DNA of 64,000 nucleotides. Source: Saccharicrinis sp963667815 (GTDB lineage: Bacteria > Bacteroidota > Bacteroidia > Bacteroidales > Marinilabiliaceae). Both the position numbers and the translations under genes were made by a program. The stretch is taken from the NCBI GenBank assembly GCA_963667815.1, contig OY764021.1; one strand, given 5' to 3'. Within the stretch, counting starts at the first letter, position 1, and each line of letters starts with the position of its first letter. Of the stretch, positions 33,519-42,583 are shown one piece after another. The notes below the pieces were generated by a model that was given only the letters and a program-made list of their open reading frames with translations, had not been told where the DNA came from and did no database searches.

Positions 33519-34377
33519 ACGGATTTATAATTAATTCAATATCAATGCTGTTTTGTTTATACATTTTAATAAACTCGCTACTTTTTATATCCTTAAGAAT
33601 TACTACTATACCGTTTAATTTAAATTTGGATTTAACCTGAATTTTGAATTGTTCTTGTAGTTGTACTAATTGTTTGTAACTAAGAAATACCGATGTAAAA
33701 TTTTCTACTACTAATTTTGAAATATGGCCAGGTATTTCATGAATCTTTGAGGTGGTTAATGCGCCTTGTACATAGTAAATATTCTGATTTTTATCATCGT
33801 AATTAGGTGTTTCAAAAGATGAACTCAATGCAAGAAATTTGCAGGTTTCAAGAGCTTTTGTTAGGGTTCTTTTATCCATGCTGATAATGTAAAAGAACCC
33901 TGCATTTTCAAAAGAGCTAAGTGGTGTTTTTCTGTTTGCAGCTCCATCAATTACAATGGTCTTACAATTGAGTTCATTCCTTAAGTAATTAATAATACAG
34001 GTTAACTGGTTGTTATTCTCCGGTCCAACCAATTCAATGTGACCTTCTCTCAGGTTTTGAGCAATAACAATTTGACCTAAAGACGTATAAAACGGAAATG
34101 CCTTTAGTAATTTAAACTGAGCATCGCTTTTCTTTATCATAGGTAGTGTTGTCACCAAAATATCTTTAGGAAGTGCAGCTATTTGGGGTTTATTTCTTCC
34201 TTCAATGGTATCTTCATTTTCACCATCTATTCCTACTGAAAGAAATGTAGGAGACTCTACTTTTCGAATAAAGTTTAAAGCAAGATTCATAAAAGTAGTT
34301 TTACCTGCATTTTTTCTATTACCTAAAATAAATGTGGTGTTATTAAAAAAATGATATGTCCAATTGCTGTTTAACAC
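33508..34377 (-). CDS. kamB: P-loop protein KamB of the aminomutase cluster
   Basis: 289 aa. N-terminal P-loop GNRKNAGKTT (19-28), followed by an NTPase-like alpha/beta fold (TIVIDGAANRKTPLS, FFYIISMDKRTL). The family is known from amino-acid aminomutase clusters next to the MutS-like gene. It overlaps kamC by 11 bases, and the two probably act together, perhaps on the aminomutase cofactor (inference). Confidence 0.8.
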   Translation of the reverse strand: MLNSNWTYHFFNNTTFILGNRKNAGKTTFMNLALNFIRKVESPTFLSVGIDGENEDTIEGRNKPQIAALPKDILVTTLPMIKKSDAQFKLLKAFPFYTSLGQIVIAQNLREGHIELVGPENNNQLTCIINYLRNELNCKTIVIDGAANRKTPLSSFENAGFFYIISMDKRTLTKALETCKFLALSSSFETPNYDDKNQNIYYVQGALTTSKIHEIPGHISKLVVENFTSVFLSYKQLVQLQEQFKIQVKSKFKLNGIVVILKDIKSSEFIKMYKQNSIDIELIINPYVN

Positions 34378-34389
34378 TTTTATTGCTTC

Positions 34390-34486
34390 TTAAATCATTT
34401 ATTTTTTCAGCCAACTGCCAATTGCTAACTGACTGCAGACTGTCAACTGCCACCTGCAGACTGCCACCTGCTGCCTGTCAACTGTA
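34390..34486. repeat. degenerate CTGCC/CAACTG repeat spacer
   Basis: The spacer between kamB and kamA is built from short units such as CAACTGCCA, CTGCAGACTG and CCACCTGC, each repeated three or more times. It has no open frame of note. Confidence 0.6.
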
Positions 34487-34488
34487 TT

Positions 34489-35766
34489 CTAATGCTTTCC
34501 ATTTGTTCTTTGCTCTCTTCTTAATTCCTGAGGTTTTAAAGTTCCTCCTTCGTTTAATAATTTAGCCACACCATCTTTTGCCCATAAAAATTCATTTTGA
34601 CAATATTCACATTTCTTTGGATCATGACTATGGTAATCAGAAGGTTGTGTGTAGCTTGATATCATGCCTTCATAATTTCTAAGGACTACTCTTTTTTCAG
34701 TTTGAGATATCAGATAATCGGGCATTACAGGTATTTTTCCTCCTCCGCCTGGAGCATCAACCACAAAAGTTGGAACAGCCATCCCTGAAGTATGACCTCT
34801 TAAATTCTCAATGATTTCAATGCCTTTCGAAATAGTTGTTCTGAAATGAGAAATGCCTTCAGATAAATCGCATTGATAGATATAATAAGGTTTCACTCTG
34901 ATCATTAGTAAATCATGCACCAAGCCTTTCATAATATTCGGACAATCATTAATGCCTTTTAATAACACGCTTTGGTTGCCCAGCTGAACACCAACGTTAG
35001 CTAATTTTTCACATGCTTTTTGTGCTTCAATAGTTACTTCTTTTGGATGGTTGAAGTGCGTGTTTACGTACACCGGATGATGCTTTTTAATGACTTCGCA
35101 TAAATGATCTGTAATACGCTGCGGAAGAACTACAGGCATTCGGCTACCTATTCTTATAATTTCAACGTGATCTATTTTTCTGAGTTCAGTTAAAATGTAA
35201 TCAATACGTTCATCGCTTAATACAAGTGGATCACCACCGGAAATAATTACATCACGGATTTCCGGATTGTTACGTATATAATCAAAATCCCTTTGAAGCT
35301 GATCTTTCCCTGAACTTGTATCTGTTTCACCTACAATCCGTCGTCGTGTGCAATGGCGACAATACATAGAACATTCTCTGGTAACTAATAATAACACTCT
35401 GTCAGGATACCGATGAGTAAGTCCTGAAACCGGAGAATCGCCATCTTCATTTAAAGGGTCATTAAGGTCGGAAGGATCAACATATAATTCTTTTAACTGC
35501 GGAACAGCCATTTTTCTAATGGGACAATCATTGTTTTCTTTGTCCATTAAAGCTGCATAATATGGGGTGATAGCCATTTTAAACTGATCCAGTGTTTGCG
35601 ATAAATGATCACGTTCTTCCTCGTTCAGGTCTAAAACTTTTTCAAGTGTAGGAATATCTCTTATGGCGTTTCGCATCTGCCATTTCCAGTCATTCCATTC
35701 TTCCTCCGTTACATCCTTAAAAAGTGGAATATCTTTATAGTTAACATGTGCGAATTTTCTTTTCAT
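34489..35766 (-). CDS. kamA: lysine 2,3-aminomutase
   Basis: 425 aa. The radical-SAM cluster is Cys132-x3-Cys136-x2-Cys139 (CSMYCRHC). The PLP-binding lysine is Lys344 in PGGGGKIP. A C-terminal zinc pair CEYC lies in HDPKKCEYCQNEF. It converts L-lysine to L-beta-lysine, the first step of the pathway. It is separated from kamB by a 111-base repeat-rich spacer and from kdd by 90 bases with a TTCCTTGTTCC repeat tract. Confidence 0.96.
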   Translation of the reverse strand: MKRKFAHVNYKDIPLFKDVTEEEWNDWKWQMRNAIRDIPTLEKVLDLNEEERDHLSQTLDQFKMAITPYYAALMDKENNDCPIRKMAVPQLKELYVDPSDLNDPLNEDGDSPVSGLTHRYPDRVLLLVTRECSMYCRHCTRRRIVGETDTSSGKDQLQRDFDYIRNNPEIRDVIISGGDPLVLSDERIDYILTELRKIDHVEIIRIGSRMPVVLPQRITDHLCEVIKKHHPVYVNTHFNHPKEVTIEAQKACEKLANVGVQLGNQSVLLKGINDCPNIMKGLVHDLLMIRVKPYYIYQCDLSEGISHFRTTISKGIEIIENLRGHTSGMAVPTFVVDAPGGGGKIPVMPDYLISQTEKRVVLRNYEGMISSYTQPSDYHSHDPKKCEYCQNEFLWAKDGVAKLLNEGGTLKPQELRREQRTNGKH

Positions 35767-35856
35767 TATGTAGATTTTATTTGTTTCTAACCTTAGTTCA
35801 ACACAAGCTTTATTACCTTTCTCCTTGTTCCTTGTTCCCTGTTCCTTCTTTCTCCC
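35767..35856. repeat. CTTGTTCC-type repeat in kdd-kamA spacer
   Basis: Bases about 35817-35853 consist of TTCTCC, CTTGTTCC and CCTGTTCC units on the + strand. It is the second low-complexity spacer flanking kamA, of a different repeat type from the one at 34390. Confidence 0.5.
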
Positions 35857-36900
35857 TTAAGTGAATAACTGTTCGTAAAGAGCTCTTATTTTTTCGTTTT
35901 TTCTGATGATATCCAAAGTCAGTTGAGCATGACCAAGTGCATAGCCATTACCAATGAGCATATTAATATCTTTACCTATGCCTTCGGCTCCTAATGCAGC
36001 TTTTGTAAACGAAGTGGCCATGCTAAAAAAGTAAACCGTACCACGATCCTTACACATTAAAATGGAGCCCATTTCTGTATTAGGGATATTTACATTATTG
36101 ATGACAACATCGGCCAAAGTTCCATTGGTGAGTTCCTGTATAGATTGATAGCATTGCAAAGCATTTGTTGCATTTAGTTTAATTACATGGTGGCAAACAT
36201 CGATATCTTTTAGTCGCTTAATATTTTCATCATTATAATCAGCCCCAATAACCAATCCTTTATTACCAACTATTTCTTTGGCTGCATAACAGCATAGCAT
36301 ACCTGATTTACCTCCGGCTCCAAGCACAACAACAGTGTCTCCTTTTTTTACCAAACGTTGGGTTTGAGCTGGAGCTCCACAAACATCAAGAACTGCAAGA
36401 GCAAGTGTTTCTGATATATCAGAAGGAAGTTTAGCATAGATGCCACTTAGAAAAAGAATGGCTTTGGCTTTTACTTTTACCTGATCAATTTCTGGTTTAA
36501 CCTCAATTATTTCATTTATTTTTAGGGGTGTTAATGATAAAGAAACCAGCGTTGCAATACGGTCACCTATATTTATGTTTGTACGATGCTCAATTGCCGA
36601 ACCTATTTTTTCTACCGTTCCAATCAGCATTCCTCCCGATCCGGTTACCGGATTTTTCATTTTACCTTGTTTGGCCACAATATTTTTAATGATGGATTTA
36701 ATTAGGTCGTTGTTGCCGTTGGCTTGTTCTTTTATTTGTGTAAAACTTGCAGAATCAATATTTAAAATATCCACATCAATGTGTATTTCATTGTCATATA
36801 ACAGAGTCATATCGTTATTTACAATGGTTGCAGGTTGAGGTAAAACGCCATGTGGTTCAACAACTCTGTGTGTGCCGTATTTATTCCCTTTTAATTCCAT
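35857..36900 (-). CDS. kdd: L-erythro-3,5-diaminohexanoate dehydrogenase
   Basis: 347 aa, the family length. An MDR-like N-terminal part (KYGTHRVVEPHGVLPQ) and a Rossmann segment VVVLGAGGKSGMLCCY (about 190-206) for NAD(P). It oxidises 3,5-diaminohexanoate to 3-keto-5-aminohexanoate. It lies 17 bases downstream of kce, with the same order as in known lysine-fermenting clusters. Confidence 0.93.
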   Translation of the reverse strand: MELKGNKYGTHRVVEPHGVLPQPATIVNNDMTLLYDNEIHIDVDILNIDSASFTQIKEQANGNNDLIKSIIKNIVAKQGKMKNPVTGSGGMLIGTVEKIGSAIEHRTNINIGDRIATLVSLSLTPLKINEIIEVKPEIDQVKVKAKAILFLSGIYAKLPSDISETLALAVLDVCGAPAQTQRLVKKGDTVVVLGAGGKSGMLCCYAAKEIVGNKGLVIGADYNDENIKRLKDIDVCHHVIKLNATNALQCYQSIQELTNGTLADVVINNVNIPNTEMGSILMCKDRGTVYFFSMATSFTKAALGAEGIGKDINMLIGNGYALGHAQLTLDIIRKNEKIRALYEQLFT

Positions 36901-36917
36901 ATCAACAAGTTAATAGC

Positions 36918-37742
36918 TTATATTCCTTTTAATTGAAAAAGCGTTCTTACATCAGTTGGTGTTGCAATTTCATAACCAGCTTCCTGGGCTATTCTTGCAG
37001 CCCTTTCAACCATTTGTGCATTACTTTCAGCCAACACTCCTTTAGAGTAATAAACATTGTCTTCAAAGCCAACTCTGATAAAACCACTGCCAATACTCAC
37101 AGCTCCATATTGAGCCGGCAAACTGGCCCTGCCAATTCCCATCACAGTCCAGTATGCTCCTTCAGTTAGTCTGTTAACAAGAAATTGTAATAATTCAACA
37201 TCATAGGGAATTCCTCCGGGCACATTCATAACTAGTCCAAAATGGAATGGAGGCTTTAATAACCCTTCTTTTATTAATACATTAGCAGCTGTGATATGAG
37301 AAATATCAAAACATTCCAGCGTGGGACGAACTTCATATTTCTGCATTTCTTTAGCAAATCGTCGTATGGTTGGTAGTGTATTTACAATATATTCATTGCC
37401 AAAATTTACGGTTCCACAATCAAGCGAAGCCATTTCTGGCTGAAGTACTTCAATAACAGCAACTCTTTCATCATCGGTCATTCCAACTGCTCCACCAGTG
37501 GTTATTTCAATTACGATATCACACCTTTCTCTTATTAATCGAATGGTTTCTTTAAATACTCCGGTATCTTGCGTAGGATTGCCATCTTTATCACGAACAT
37601 GAAGATGAACAATTCCTGCTCCTTTTAAATAGGCCTCATAGGTAGATTGTGCAATTTCGAGAGGAGTTAAAGGTAAATTAGGATTATGTTCCCGTGTTGT
37701 TTCTGCACCACAAACTGCACATGTTATGATCATCTTTTTCAT
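36918..37742 (-). CDS. kce: 3-keto-5-aminohexanoate cleavage enzyme
   Basis: 274 aa. BKACE family. The zinc ligands His46 and His48 are in VHLHVRD, and the third ligand Glu would fall near 230. It cleaves 3-keto-5-aminohexanoate with acetyl-CoA to give acetoacetate and L-3-aminobutyryl-CoA. It lies between the CoA-transferase B gene (48 bases upstream) and kdd. Confidence 0.94.
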   Translation of the reverse strand: MKKMIITCAVCGAETTREHNPNLPLTPLEIAQSTYEAYLKGAGIVHLHVRDKDGNPTQDTGVFKETIRLIRERCDIVIEITTGGAVGMTDDERVAVIEVLQPEMASLDCGTVNFGNEYIVNTLPTIRRFAKEMQKYEVRPTLECFDISHITAANVLIKEGLLKPPFHFGLVMNVPGGIPYDVELLQFLVNRLTEGAYWTVMGIGRASLPAQYGAVSIGSGFIRVGFEDNVYYSKGVLAESNAQMVERAARIAQEAGYEIATPTDVRTLFQLKGI

Positions 37743-37790
37743 GGCTGTGATTTTTAGTTGTTAGCATAGCTGTTTATAAATCCTTTTCAT

Positions 37791-38567
37791 CTAGGCTCTT
37801 CCTATAATTACTTGGGTAGGATCTACTTTTTCTCTTAATGTTTTAAGCTCTTCTTCTGATGGCTCTACTGTTGTTTCAAATTCATCAGGTATTAATATTT
37901 CAAATTCAGCATTATTGTTTACATCTTCAATGGTTTTACCGGGATGTAATGATAATAGCATCATTTCTTTCGTTTGAGGATGATAACCATACACACCAAT
38001 ATCTGTAATAACTTTATATGGACCCGTTTGTGCTGGTAGTCCGGCCTCATATCGTGATGTACCACCTTGCAAATATCCTGGTGTTGTTATAAAATCAACC
38101 TTATTTGCAAATCGTTTCTGGTTTTGTGGAGTTACTACCAATGTTTTCCAGCAAAGAGATGCTAAATCATTAGCACCACCGCTTCCCGGGAATCTGGTTT
38201 TGGGTTTGTAATAATTATCGCCAATAATGGTTGAATTTAGATTGCCATACTTATCAATTTGGGCCCCGCCTAAAAAACAATAATCCACGATGCCTGCCTG
38301 GCATAACTCCATAATTTCAGCCATAGAAGTAGCTTTAAGTGCTTTGTGCGTTGTTCTTGAATCTCCTACCGAAATTGGCATTGTAGGTAGGATAGGAGCA
38401 ATACCTCCGGCCTCAAATAAAATAGTAAGATTTGGGGCATGAGTCATTTGAGCAAGCATTGCAGCTGCGCAGGGAACTCCTGTTCCTACAACAACCATTG
38501 CTCCATCCTCCAGGTTTCTGGCAGCAATGGTAATCATGAGTTCCATTGGATTGTATTGTATTTTCAT
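37791..38567 (-). CDS. CoA-transferase beta subunit (GctB-like)
   Basis: 258 aa. Class I CoA-transferase fold. The catalytic glutamate is probably Glu52 in LFEAGGI, at the position of the GctB glutamate. Glycine-rich segments GTGVPCAAAML and GGANDLASLCW. By context it likely transfers CoA to acetoacetate, feeding acetoacetyl-CoA to thiolase. Annotation as glutaconate CoA-transferase would rest on fold alone. The alpha subunit gene lies 106 bases upstream, across a hairpin. Confidence 0.82.
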   Translation of the reverse strand: MKIQYNPMELMITIAARNLEDGAMVVVGTGVPCAAAMLAQMTHAPNLTILFEAGGIAPILPTMPISVGDSRTTHKALKATSMAEIMELCQAGIVDYCFLGGAQIDKYGNLNSTIIGDNYYKPKTRFPGSGGANDLASLCWKTLVVTPQNQKRFANKVDFITTPGYLQGGTSRYEAGLPAQTGPYKVITDIGVYGYHPQTKEMMLLSLHPGKTIEDVNNNAEFEILIPDEFETTVEPSEEELKTLREKVDPTQVIIGRA

Positions 38568-38592
38568 GGCGATCCAGTTATGGTTATGATTT

Positions 38593-38636
38593 AGGAACGG
38601 TTCCTCATTTTATCCAGCCTTTAAAGAACCGTTCCT
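38593..38636. repeat. inverted repeat between CoA-transferase genes
   Basis: AGGAACGGTTC faces GAACCGTTCCT, an 11-bp perfect stem with a 22-base loop, and no T-run. In a transcript this would be an intra-operon hairpin, possibly a processing or stability element. As DNA it could be an operator. Confidence 0.55.
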
Positions 38637-38673
38637 TTCTTTATGGACTGTATATTTATTGGTTCGATGTTCG

Positions 38674-39657
38674 TTAATAAAGATGTTCTAATCGGATCAA
38701 TTCTTTTATTTTATTCATACCACCATTCTTTTCCAGATATTCATAAAAGTCTGACGAAATATAGATTTGGTGTTCTATGAATTTTTCAAAAGCTTCAGGA
38801 TCTTTCTCTGCTAGTAGCCATTTTTTAAGATGTGCTTCGTCAGAGAAATATTCTCCCGGCATATTACCAGGATAGGAGCCATAAGGCATTTCAATAACTG
38901 CATCTACATTCCAATATGGAATAACAGTTTTTTCAGGTTCTCTTCTTATTTCTTCGTTGCTGATAATTTTTTCAGTTGTTACAATCACTTTCTTTGAGGC
39001 TTTAGCAATATCATCATCAGCTACTAGGATTCCGTTAATCTGGCAATTACCATAAATATCTGCTTTGTGCACATGAATAATGGCCACATCAGGATACAGA
39101 GCTGGTAATGCAGCCAGTTTTTGTTGCGTAAAGGGACATTCAATTTCAATAGCTGCAGAGTATTTAAATGTATCTGTACCTAGCATTACTCTTGCAGGTA
39201 AAAATGGAATGCCCATTGCAGCTGCCTTAAAACGCCATGCTAATGCCGCATTTGACCATTCTGTAATTTCAATATCTCCGGACTCAAAAATACGTCTTGC
39301 ATTTTTTGATAGACCGCGAGCTTCTAATCCAACAATATAAGCAGCATCACATCTGTTAAAACAATTACCTGCACTTAACAATTGACAATCATGAGTGGAA
39401 ACATGACCTGCGAATCCCAGATCTTTTTTTCTTTTGCGTATAATTTCATGAATCACTGCAGTGGGAATGCGAACTCCTCCAAATCCCCCTATGGCTATGT
39501 AATCACCATCGTTAATAAAAGCCTGGACTGCTTCAGATACCGTAGTTAGTTTGTTTCTCATGGACTTATCTTTGCCCTTGAAAAATGCTCTCATATCATC
39601 AGCATTAGGTGAGCAGAATAATTTTCCCAATCCTTTATGTAATTGATTTTCTTTCAT
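38674..39657 (-). CDS. CoA-transferase alpha subunit (GctA-like)
   Basis: 327 aa. CoA-transferase family I alpha subunit with the GGFGGVRIP oxyanion-type loop and VAIIHVHKADIYGN. The length matches GctA (about 320) more than AtoD (about 220). With the beta subunit it probably acts on acetoacetate or another acid of the lysine pathway. It lies 35 bases downstream of the aminotransferase gene. Confidence 0.82.
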   Translation of the reverse strand: MKENQLHKGLGKLFCSPNADDMRAFFKGKDKSMRNKLTTVSEAVQAFINDGDYIAIGGFGGVRIPTAVIHEIIRKRKKDLGFAGHVSTHDCQLLSAGNCFNRCDAAYIVGLEARGLSKNARRIFESGDIEITEWSNAALAWRFKAAAMGIPFLPARVMLGTDTFKYSAAIEIECPFTQQKLAALPALYPDVAIIHVHKADIYGNCQINGILVADDDIAKASKKVIVTTEKIISNEEIRREPEKTVIPYWNVDAVIEMPYGSYPGNMPGEYFSDEAHLKKWLLAEKDPEAFEKFIEHQIYISSDFYEYLEKNGGMNKIKELIRLEHLY

Positions 39658-39692
39658 AGTTTTAGTCTCAAATAATCTCTCTATACAATAGT

Positions 39693-40958
39693 TTAATAAA
39701 CAGCTTTGTATTCATACTTTTTTGTTAGATAAATAAGTGATTCTTCAATGGCACTTATGGTATAATCTAAATCATGTTGCGTATGACGATAGCAGATATA
39801 TCCATGGTGATAAGGCTGTAGGAAAACTTTTTTTCGAATTAATTCAGTATAAAAGTCATTCCGCTTAGCCTTGTAAATACCATCGTTATCTTTGTCGAAA
39901 GTGATAAACATCATGGGGGGGATTCCACTAATCCTCGCACCAACAGGATATTTTTTTAAGAGGTTTCCAACTTGTTCATTGAAATGAGCTCCTTTTTTCC
40001 AGATCTCTTCAATTACCTTATCACGTTCGAGTATTTCAATGGTTTTCAGCGCTGCGATATAGCTTAAGCTATTTGGAAAAAAAGTGGAAGAGATAAATAC
40101 ATTACTTTCCCCTTCTTGCATGATATCTGCTTTGCCGGTAACAGCACCAATTGGATATCCATTGGCCATCGCTTTACCGAATACCGCTAAATCAGGAGTC
40201 ACTCTGTAATATTTTTGAGCACCTCCTAATGAAACTCTAAAGCCAGTTCTTATTTCATCAAATACTAAAACAACACGATGTTGTTCGCATAATTTTTTAA
40301 CGCCTTCGAGGAATCCTTTTTTTGGTTCTTCTATTGGTGCAGCTAGAGAATGACCTAATGGAGTTATGATAACAGCAGCAGTATCATTTGAATGTTGTTT
40401 TAATAATAATTCCAGAGATTCGAGGTTATTATATTTAAACTCAAACACATCTTCGTAAAGTTTTTTGGGTATACCTCCTTTTACCTCAACACACCAGTCG
40501 TGCCAACCATGATAGCCACAGCGCATCACTTTATTTTTTCCAGTATATGATCGAGCTAAACGTATGGCTGTAGTAGTAGCATCAGAACCCGTACAAACAA
40601 ATAAACTCATCTCTGCACAAGGGATCAATTCATTTAATTTTTCGGCAAGTTGGTTTTGGTACTTTTGAGTTAAAGAAAAGCAGAAACCTTTGTTTTTAAT
40701 TTGATTTATCACCGCTATGTCAACTTCTTCTTCTCTGTTGCCTAAAATGGTAGGTCCGTATGCGCATAAATAATCAATATATTCGTTGCCATCAATGTCT
40801 TTAACTCTGCCACCTTTGCCTTCATCAAAATATATAGGAAATTCACCGGGAACAAAGTTATATGGGCGACGAATACCTAAAACACCACCAGGAATTAATG
40901 CTTTCCCTTTTTCAAATTCGGTGAAAGAGTTCTTTAAATTTAGTTTCTTTGTTTCCAT
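39693..40958 (-). CDS. kat: class III aminotransferase, probable 3-aminobutyryl-CoA aminotransferase (Kat)
   Basis: 421 aa, PLP fold type I. PLP-binding Lys262 in FGKAMANGYP, Asp234 in VFDEIRTGF, aromatic YHGWHDW. It resembles glutamate-1-semialdehyde aminomutases, but it heads a lysine-fermentation operon that has no Kal. In some lysine-fermenting bacteria a class III beta-transaminase converts 3-aminobutyryl-CoA to acetoacetyl-CoA (Kat). The position supports that role, so the specific function is inferred. First gene of the operon. Confidence 0.72.
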   Translation of the reverse strand: METKKLNLKNSFTEFEKGKALIPGGVLGIRRPYNFVPGEFPIYFDEGKGGRVKDIDGNEYIDYLCAYGPTILGNREEEVDIAVINQIKNKGFCFSLTQKYQNQLAEKLNELIPCAEMSLFVCTGSDATTTAIRLARSYTGKNKVMRCGYHGWHDWCVEVKGGIPKKLYEDVFEFKYNNLESLELLLKQHSNDTAAVIITPLGHSLAAPIEEPKKGFLEGVKKLCEQHRVVLVFDEIRTGFRVSLGGAQKYYRVTPDLAVFGKAMANGYPIGAVTGKADIMQEGESNVFISSTFFPNSLSYIAALKTIEILERDKVIEEIWKKGAHFNEQVGNLLKKYPVGARISGIPPMMFITFDKDNDGIYKAKRNDFYTELIRKKVFLQPYHHGYICYRHTQHDLDYTISAIEESLIYLTKKYEYKAVY

Positions 40959-41150
40959 ACTTTAGATATTGGGCGTTAAACAATACAACAGGATAATAAT
41001 GCCCAACAATGCGTATGTAAGAGGAATAGATATTTTAGTAATTAAAACAGTCAAAGTGGGCAATAAATATTACAGGAAGCACAGGCGGTCTGTCACCTCA
41101 ATTCTTTCGAACTTATCATACATAAATTTGAAAATCCAAATCATTGCCTT

Positions 41151-41210
41151 AGTAAAAGTGTTAAATATATAACATAAATATACTAAAAGTGTTAAGAATA
41201 TAACATGATA
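41151..41210. repeat. 31-bp tandem direct repeat upstream of lysine operon
   Basis: AGTAAAAGTGTTAAATATAT (41151) and ACTAAAAGTGTTAAGAATAT (41182) are two copies with a 31-base period, both followed by AACAT, each containing AAAAGTGTTAA. They lie 193-252 bases upstream of the operon's first start codon and are candidate regulator sites. Confidence 0.5.
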
Positions 41211-41242
41211 TTTTGCAGTATTTAATTAAAAAGGATAAAAAA

Positions 41243-41261
41243 AGCCGGATAAAAATCCGGC
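41243..41261 (-). terminator. terminator of the FadL gene
   Basis: GCCGGAT pairs with ATCCGGC across a 4-base loop. On the minus strand it is followed by a run of T. It lies 26 bases after the FadL stop. Confidence 0.8.
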
Positions 41262-41286
41262 GTATAATTCATGAGAATAACAATTA

Positions 41287-42573
41287 TTAAAATGTAAATG
41301 CAATTTCTAATTCAAATTGATTCATTTCAAGTTCAATAGTTTGGTTTGGATAAGGATTATTGTTACTGTCTAATTGATAATCCATCGGATTGTAGCCTGT
41401 TACAGTAGTTGAAGGTGCATATACGATAGAAGCATGAATACCTTTTCCGGATTCACCAAAATATTTAGAACATCCAACAGTAATATGATTTTCAATAACT
41501 CCGGGAGCTAATATATTGAACATTACTTCAGAACTAGGGATAGGTTGTTCACAGTGTGAGTATCCAGCTCTTAATGTCCAGTTTTCAATTCCTGAATATT
41601 CTGTACCTATTTTTATTACAGAAATATCTTCCCATCCAAAACCTGATCCATTATCGTCACCAAGCATTGTATTCATAACATCCATTTTATTTGAAACGGC
41701 TGCAGCATCTGAATAATTAATCATTTTATAATCAGCCATCACAGCCCAATTTTCTGTCATTTCATATGCTAAACCAATAGTCCATGTTGATGGAATGTCA
41801 AAGTCTCCTTGTTCAGCAAATAGACCGGCATAATCATCAAATTCGCTCATTAAAAGTTTGGTTTGATAGCTGGCTCCAAGAGTTAGACCATCAAATATTT
41901 CTCCCAGGTAACCAATTTTTAATCCATAACCAAAAGAACCATCGGTTCCATTATCTGTAAGTTTAGTAGGATCACTCGACATTTGAGAAAAGCCAATAAG
42001 CCCTTTTGCTTCAAAATACTGATAAGCCAACAGCGCAGTTACTCCCAGACTGTGTTTTTCAGCAATTTTGCGTGAGTAAGTTAAGCCTACAAACATTTGT
42101 GCTAAATTCACTCCTGTATTTCCAGAGCCTCCAAATGTACCCATTTTAGTTCCCCCCATATCAGTAGGCGGATAATCAGTATTCATTCCGCCATTACCAA
42201 ATAAGGTTGCTGAAAAGCTGCTTTGTTCGTTAATCATCCAGTTAGCACCCAAACTAGGCATTAAAAATAATTTTGAGTCACTTTCAACTGTTCCGGGCAT
42301 TAAGCCAAAAGTTCCGGGTTGCATAGATGGATTTCCTGTTACCGTATATTGTCTGTTAGGATTAAAAAATCCAACTCCTATTTGGTACTTCTTGCCAAGT
42401 AAAACATGTCCTGCAGGATTTCCATTTAATAACGAGTTTTTATACCAGGCAATACCAGCACCGGCTAAACCTTTGTTCTGAGCTCCGTATCCAACTCCAA
42501 AATAGCCATCGGTTGCATAAGTTGGAGATGATAAAAATAAAAGTAACAGAATTGCTAAATAGATGTTTTTCAT
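41287..42573 (-). CDS. OmpP1/FadL family outer-membrane transport protein
   Basis: 428 aa from the ATG at 42573. The open frame extends 25 codons upstream through the leader and is rejected because a signal peptide begins here (MKNIYLAILLLLFLSSPTYA). The mature N-terminus TDGYFGVGYGAQNKGLAGAGIAW matches the FadL plug/hatch region. The barrel ends with FELEIAFTF, an outer-membrane sorting aromatic. FadL proteins import long-chain fatty acids or other hydrophobic compounds. The shared leader with thiolase suggests joint control with acyl-CoA metabolism (inference). Confidence 0.88.
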   Translation of the reverse strand: MKNIYLAILLLLFLSSPTYATDGYFGVGYGAQNKGLAGAGIAWYKNSLLNGNPAGHVLLGKKYQIGVGFFNPNRQYTVTGNPSMQPGTFGLMPGTVESDSKLFLMPSLGANWMINEQSSFSATLFGNGGMNTDYPPTDMGGTKMGTFGGSGNTGVNLAQMFVGLTYSRKIAEKHSLGVTALLAYQYFEAKGLIGFSQMSSDPTKLTDNGTDGSFGYGLKIGYLGEIFDGLTLGASYQTKLLMSEFDDYAGLFAEQGDFDIPSTWTIGLAYEMTENWAVMADYKMINYSDAAAVSNKMDVMNTMLGDDNGSGFGWEDISVIKIGTEYSGIENWTLRAGYSHCEQPIPSSEVMFNILAPGVIENHITVGCSKYFGESGKGIHASIVYAPSTTVTGYNPMDYQLDSNNNPYPNQTIELEMNQFELEIAFTF

Positions 42574-42583
42574 GTGTTTAGTT

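Larger units (their letters stand above)
40959..41286. other. leader of the lysine operon and FadL terminator region
   Basis: 328 bases without a gene. It contains an attC-like half (GCCCAACAATGCGTATG at 41001-41017), a 31-bp tandem repeat (41151-41210) and a terminator (41243-41261). I could not identify a convincing TTG-N19-TAnnTTTG promoter for the operon. Confidence 0.5.

Noticed and set aside
40969..41172. 67-codon frame upstream of the lysine operon
   Set aside because: Covers an attC-like half-site and repeat DNA. No start context or family.
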